This document shows, one piece after another, positions 61,848 through 64,000 of a DNA stretch of 64,000 nt. The notes under the pieces are model-generated. The model had not been told where the DNA came from. It was given only the letters and a program-made list of their open reading frames with translations, and ran no database searches. The position numbers and the translations under genes are program-made. Numbering within the stretch: position 1 is the first letter of the stretch; each line of letters starts with the position of its first letter. This DNA is from Agromyces sp. S2-1-8 (GTDB lineage Bacteria; Actinomycetota; Actinomycetes; Actinomycetales; Microbacteriaceae): NCBI RefSeq assembly GCF_021129215.1, contig NZ_JAJOLP010000001.1, forward strand, positions 2,604,001-2,668,000, given 5' to 3'.

Positions 61848-62615
61848 TCAGCTTCGGCCGGCGATGACGCGGAGTGCGATGTCGGCGCGGTCGGTCACGA
61901 TGCCGTCGACGCCGAGGTCGAGGAGGCGCACCATGTCGTCGGCCTCGTTCACCGTCCACACGTGGACCTCGGCGCCGAGCGCGTGCGCGGCATCGACGAG
62001 CCGCCGGGTGACGAGGCGGATCGGTCCGGTGCGTTCGGGGATCTGCAGCGCCCGTGCGCCGTGGAGCGCCCGCGCGGCGAGGGAGGAGGAGCGCAGCGAC
62101 GCCGCAGCGCGGAATGCGAGGACGCCCGCGGCGCCGACGGAGGTGACGGCGCCGGGAACGAGCCGGGCGAGCCTGCGGCGTCGACGCTCGGAGAAGCTCG
62201 TCACGAGCACGCGCGACGCCGCGCCCGTGCGGGCGATGGCCGAGACGGTGCCGTCGACAGAGCGCTCGTCCTTCACGTCGATGTTGAAGCGACCGTCGGG
62301 AAACGCATCGAGCGCGTCCTCCAGCGAAGGGAAACCCTGGCCGTGGCCGAGGTCGATCCGTCGCAACTCGGCCATCGTGAGCTGCCCCACCGCCACGTCG
62401 CGACCCGCGACACGCGAGAGGGACGCGTCGTGGGCGATGACCGCCGCACCGTCGTGCGTCGCCCGGACATCGGTCTCGAGGTGCCCCGCGCCGGCGGAGA
62501 TCGCCGCGGCGAACGCGAGGAGGGTGTTCTCGGGTGCATCCAGCGCCAGTCCGCGGTGCGCGAGCACGCGGGGCACGGCCCCGTCGAAGTAGTCGGAGGC
62601 CACGCCCGGCCTCAC
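61848..62615 (-). CDS. Glycerophosphodiester phosphodiesterase
   Basis: 255-residue GDPD barrel enzyme. The signature VLAHRGLALDAPENTLLAF carries the catalytic His and the metal Glu of ENT; LETDVRATHDGAAVIAHDASLSRV adds metal Glu/Asp and the second catalytic His; VWTVNEADDMVRLLDLGVDGIVTDRAD ends the barrel. It hydrolyses glycerophosphodiesters to glycerol-3-phosphate. No signal peptide. GTG 62615 overlaps the stop of the stomatin gene (GTGA), which favours it over GTG 62603. Last gene of a three-gene unit with NfeD and stomatin. Confidence 0.92.
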   Translation of the reverse strand: MRPGVASDYFDGAVPRVLAHRGLALDAPENTLLAFAAAISAGAGHLETDVRATHDGAAVIAHDASLSRVAGRDVAVGQLTMAELRRIDLGHGQGFPSLEDALDAFPDGRFNIDVKDERSVDGTVSAIARTGAASRVLVTSFSERRRRRLARLVPGAVTSVGAAGVLAFRAAASLRSSSLAARALHGARALQIPERTGPIRLVTRRLVDAAHALGAEVHVWTVNEADDMVRLLDLGVDGIVTDRADIALRVIAGRS

Positions 62616-63595
62616 GCCTGCGGGAACGATCCCGACGGCGGGCGGGGCTCGCCGGTCGACGGGGCGGCAGGCGGTTGCTGAGCCGCACCGGGCACCTGCT
62701 GGGCGCCGGCGGCCGGGGGAGTGAAGGCGCGGCCGATGCCCTTCAGCGCCTCGGTGAGCTCGCTCGGAATGACCCACAGCTTGTTTGCGTCGCCCTGTGC
62801 GAGCTGCGGCAGCATCTGCAGGTACTGGTAGCCGAGCAGCTTCGGGTCGGGGTCGCCCTTGTGGATCGCATCGAAGACCGTGAGGATCGCCTCCGCCTCG
62901 CCCTGCGCGCGCAGGACGGCGGCCTTGGCATCGCCCTCGGCCTCGAGGATCGCAGCCTGCCGCGCGCCCTCGGCGGTGAGGATCGCAGACTGCTTCGTGC
63001 CCTCCGCGGTGAGGATGAGCGCACGGCGGTCGCGCTCCGCGCGCATCTGCTTCTCCATCGAGTCCTGGATGGAGACGGGCGGGTCGATCGCCTTGAGCTC
63101 GACCCGCGAGACGCGGATGCCCCACTTGCCGGTGGCTTCGTCGAGCACGACGCGCAGCTGGCCGTTGATGTTGTCGCGCGAGGTGAGCGCCTCTTCGAGG
63201 TTGAGGCCGCCGACGACGTTGCGCAGCGTCGTCGTCGTGAGCTGCTCGACCGCACCCAGGTAGTTGGCGATCTCGTACGTCGCGGCACGGGCGTCGGTCA
63301 CCTGGAAGTACACGACCGTGTCGATCGAGACGACGAGGTTGTCTTCGGTGATGACCGGCTGCGGTGGGAACGACACGACCGTCTCGCGCATGTCGACGAG
63401 CGGCCGCAGCCGGTCGATGAACGGCACGAGCAGGTTCAGGCCGGGCGTGAGCGTCTTGTGATAGCGCCCGAGGCGCTCGACGATGCCCGCGTAGGCCTGG
63501 GGGATGATCCTGATCGATCGCGCGATGACGACGATGACGAAGATGACGATCGCGATGACGACGATCGTCACGATGATCGTGGGCAGGTCGATCAC
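62612..63595 (-). CDS. SPFH/Band 7 (stomatin-like) membrane protein
   Basis: 327 residues: one N-terminal helix (about 5-26, rich in Val/Ile), an SPFH domain (about 28-190; YAGIVERLGRYHKTLTPGLNLLVPFIDRL, TEDNLVVSIDTVVYFQVTD), then a coiled coil rich in Ala/Glu (AEGTKQSAILTAEGARQAAILEAEGDAKAAVLRAQGEAEA) and a proline-rich tail. Such proteins organise membrane microdomains and usually pair with an NfeD partner, here the gene directly upstream. GTG start overlaps that gene's stop. The YLQMLPQLAQGDANKLWVIPSE segment is a conserved bacterial feature. Confidence 0.94.
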   Translation of the reverse strand: MIDLPTIIVTIVVIAIVIFVIVVIARSIRIIPQAYAGIVERLGRYHKTLTPGLNLLVPFIDRLRPLVDMRETVVSFPPQPVITEDNLVVSIDTVVYFQVTDARAATYEIANYLGAVEQLTTTTLRNVVGGLNLEEALTSRDNINGQLRVVLDEATGKWGIRVSRVELKAIDPPVSIQDSMEKQMRAERDRRALILTAEGTKQSAILTAEGARQAAILEAEGDAKAAVLRAQGEAEAILTVFDAIHKGDPDPKLLGYQYLQMLPQLAQGDANKLWVIPSELTEALKGIGRAFTPPAAGAQQVPGAAQQPPAAPSTGEPRPPSGSFPQA

Positions 63596-63981
63596 TCGGG
63601 GGTGCTCCTCTCAACCGGCACGACGACCGCCGTCGCGCCATCGATGCCGGTCACGAGCACCCGCCCGCCCACCGGCACGTCGACCTGCTCGGTCGCGGGC
63701 GAGAGCCGCGCCGTCCAGGTCTCGCCGTTCTGCAGCCGAACCTGACCGCCCGCGTCGCCGACGGTCTGCACCACGGTCCCTTCGGCCCCGATGAGGGCGT
63801 CGACGTTGCTGCGTGCCGGGTCGCCGCCACGTCGGAGCGCCCGCAGCAGCGGCGGGCGCAGCACGAGCATGAGCGCCACCGCCACCACCGCGGCGATGAT
63901 GAACTGCGCCCACCACGGAATGCCGAACAGACCCGACAGCAGGCCCGCGACGCTGCCGAGGGCCAGCATCAGGAAAGTCAT
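63592..63981 (-). CDS. NfeD-like membrane protein (stomatin partner)
   Basis: About 129 residues: two hydrophobic helices (about 3-20 and 23-43) then an OB-fold domain (about 65-125; GAEGTVVQTVGDAGGQVRLQNGETWTARL, VPVGGRVLVTGIDGATAVV), the short NfeD1b layout. It should act with the SPFH protein whose start overlaps its stop (GTGA). ATG 63981 is chosen; GTG 63996 would add five residues. The window ends four bases further, so upstream signals are not visible. Confidence 0.85.
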   Translation of the reverse strand: MTFLMLALGSVAGLLSGLFGIPWWAQFIIAAVVAVALMLVLRPPLLRALRRGGDPARSNVDALIGAEGTVVQTVGDAGGQVRLQNGETWTARLSPATEQVDVPVGGRVLVTGIDGATAVVVPVERSTPE

Positions 63982-64000
63982 CTCGAGGGTGAACACCTCG

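Overview
The window comes from a high-GC actinobacterium, most likely Microbacteriaceae (Agromyces/Microbacterium/Leifsonia type). The evidence is GC-rich codon use throughout, RbpA, the pafB-pafC-tatA-tatC-helY block, a LexA box of the actinobacterial TCGAAC-N4-GTTCGA type, the actinobacteria-specific families DUF3097, DUF3099 and SURF1/fabG, and many apparently leaderless genes whose TANNNT -10 element lies 5-8 nt before the start codon. It looks like ordinary chromosome: no insertion sequence, prophage, plasmid or CRISPR array was seen.

Layout. 1-7603: peptide/oligomer ABC importer (binding lipoprotein, two permeases, fused double ATPase) bracketed by two DUF3237 paralogues and followed by a YtcJ-type amidohydrolase. 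7604-7979: non-coding stretch of visibly lower GC. 7980-9985: DUF457 membrane protein, glutathione peroxidase, small membrane protein. 10013-14198: 2-oxoacid dehydrogenase E1alpha/E1beta/E2 operon and an Lrp regulator. 14213-17423: MpaB-like (DUF2236) protein coupled to a secreted coiled-coil/lysozyme-like protein, divergent from a GH3 N-acetylhexosaminidase lipoprotein. 17549-22495: YceI, AlkZ-like DNA glycosylase, ABC-F ATPase, SURF1, two small conserved genes. 22639-26553: fabG, then glycogen synthesis (glgC coupled to serB, divergent from glgA). 26603-37056: ABC ATPase, L31 type B, DnaQ-like exonuclease, hydrolase, glycosyltransferase, phosphatase, sirtuin, RNA methyltransferase coupled to a D,D-carboxypeptidase, SGNH hydrolase, SF2 helicase. 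37126-41056: PLP lyase divergent from Lrp, erythrin-VIT iron protein, SDR. 41097-47835: DUF3097 and the SOS mutasome imuA'-imuB-dnaE2 with a LexA box between its -35 and -10. 47917-48001: tRNA-Leu(GAG). 48181-63981: M20 peptidase, uppP, PAC2, HAD, trmI, FKBP lipoprotein, pafB, pafC, tatA, tatC, helY, lnt, rbpA, glycerophosphodiesterase, stomatin, NfeD-like protein.

How the parts connect. DNA damage is a recurring theme. The LexA-controlled mutasome and the PafBC regulator lie about 6 kb apart, and three DNA-metabolism genes (AlkZ-like glycosylase, DnaQ-like exonuclease, SF2 helicase) have promoters resembling the PafBC-dependent RecA-NDp motif at the correct spacing. The Pup-proteasome genes that sit between trmI and pafB in mycobacteria are missing at this locus. 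Envelope functions also cluster: UppP, Lnt, Tat export, D,D-carboxypeptidase, N-acetylhexosaminidase and a lysozyme-like protein.

The most unusual sequence-level signal is a 9-mer, GAGGCATCC/GGATGCCTC, found by eye 22 times on the two strands where about one is expected by composition. It occurs inside genes (as Glu-Ala-Ser or Asp-Ala-Ser, using a rare Ala codon) and as hairpin stems after genes, an arrangement reminiscent of DNA-uptake sequences.
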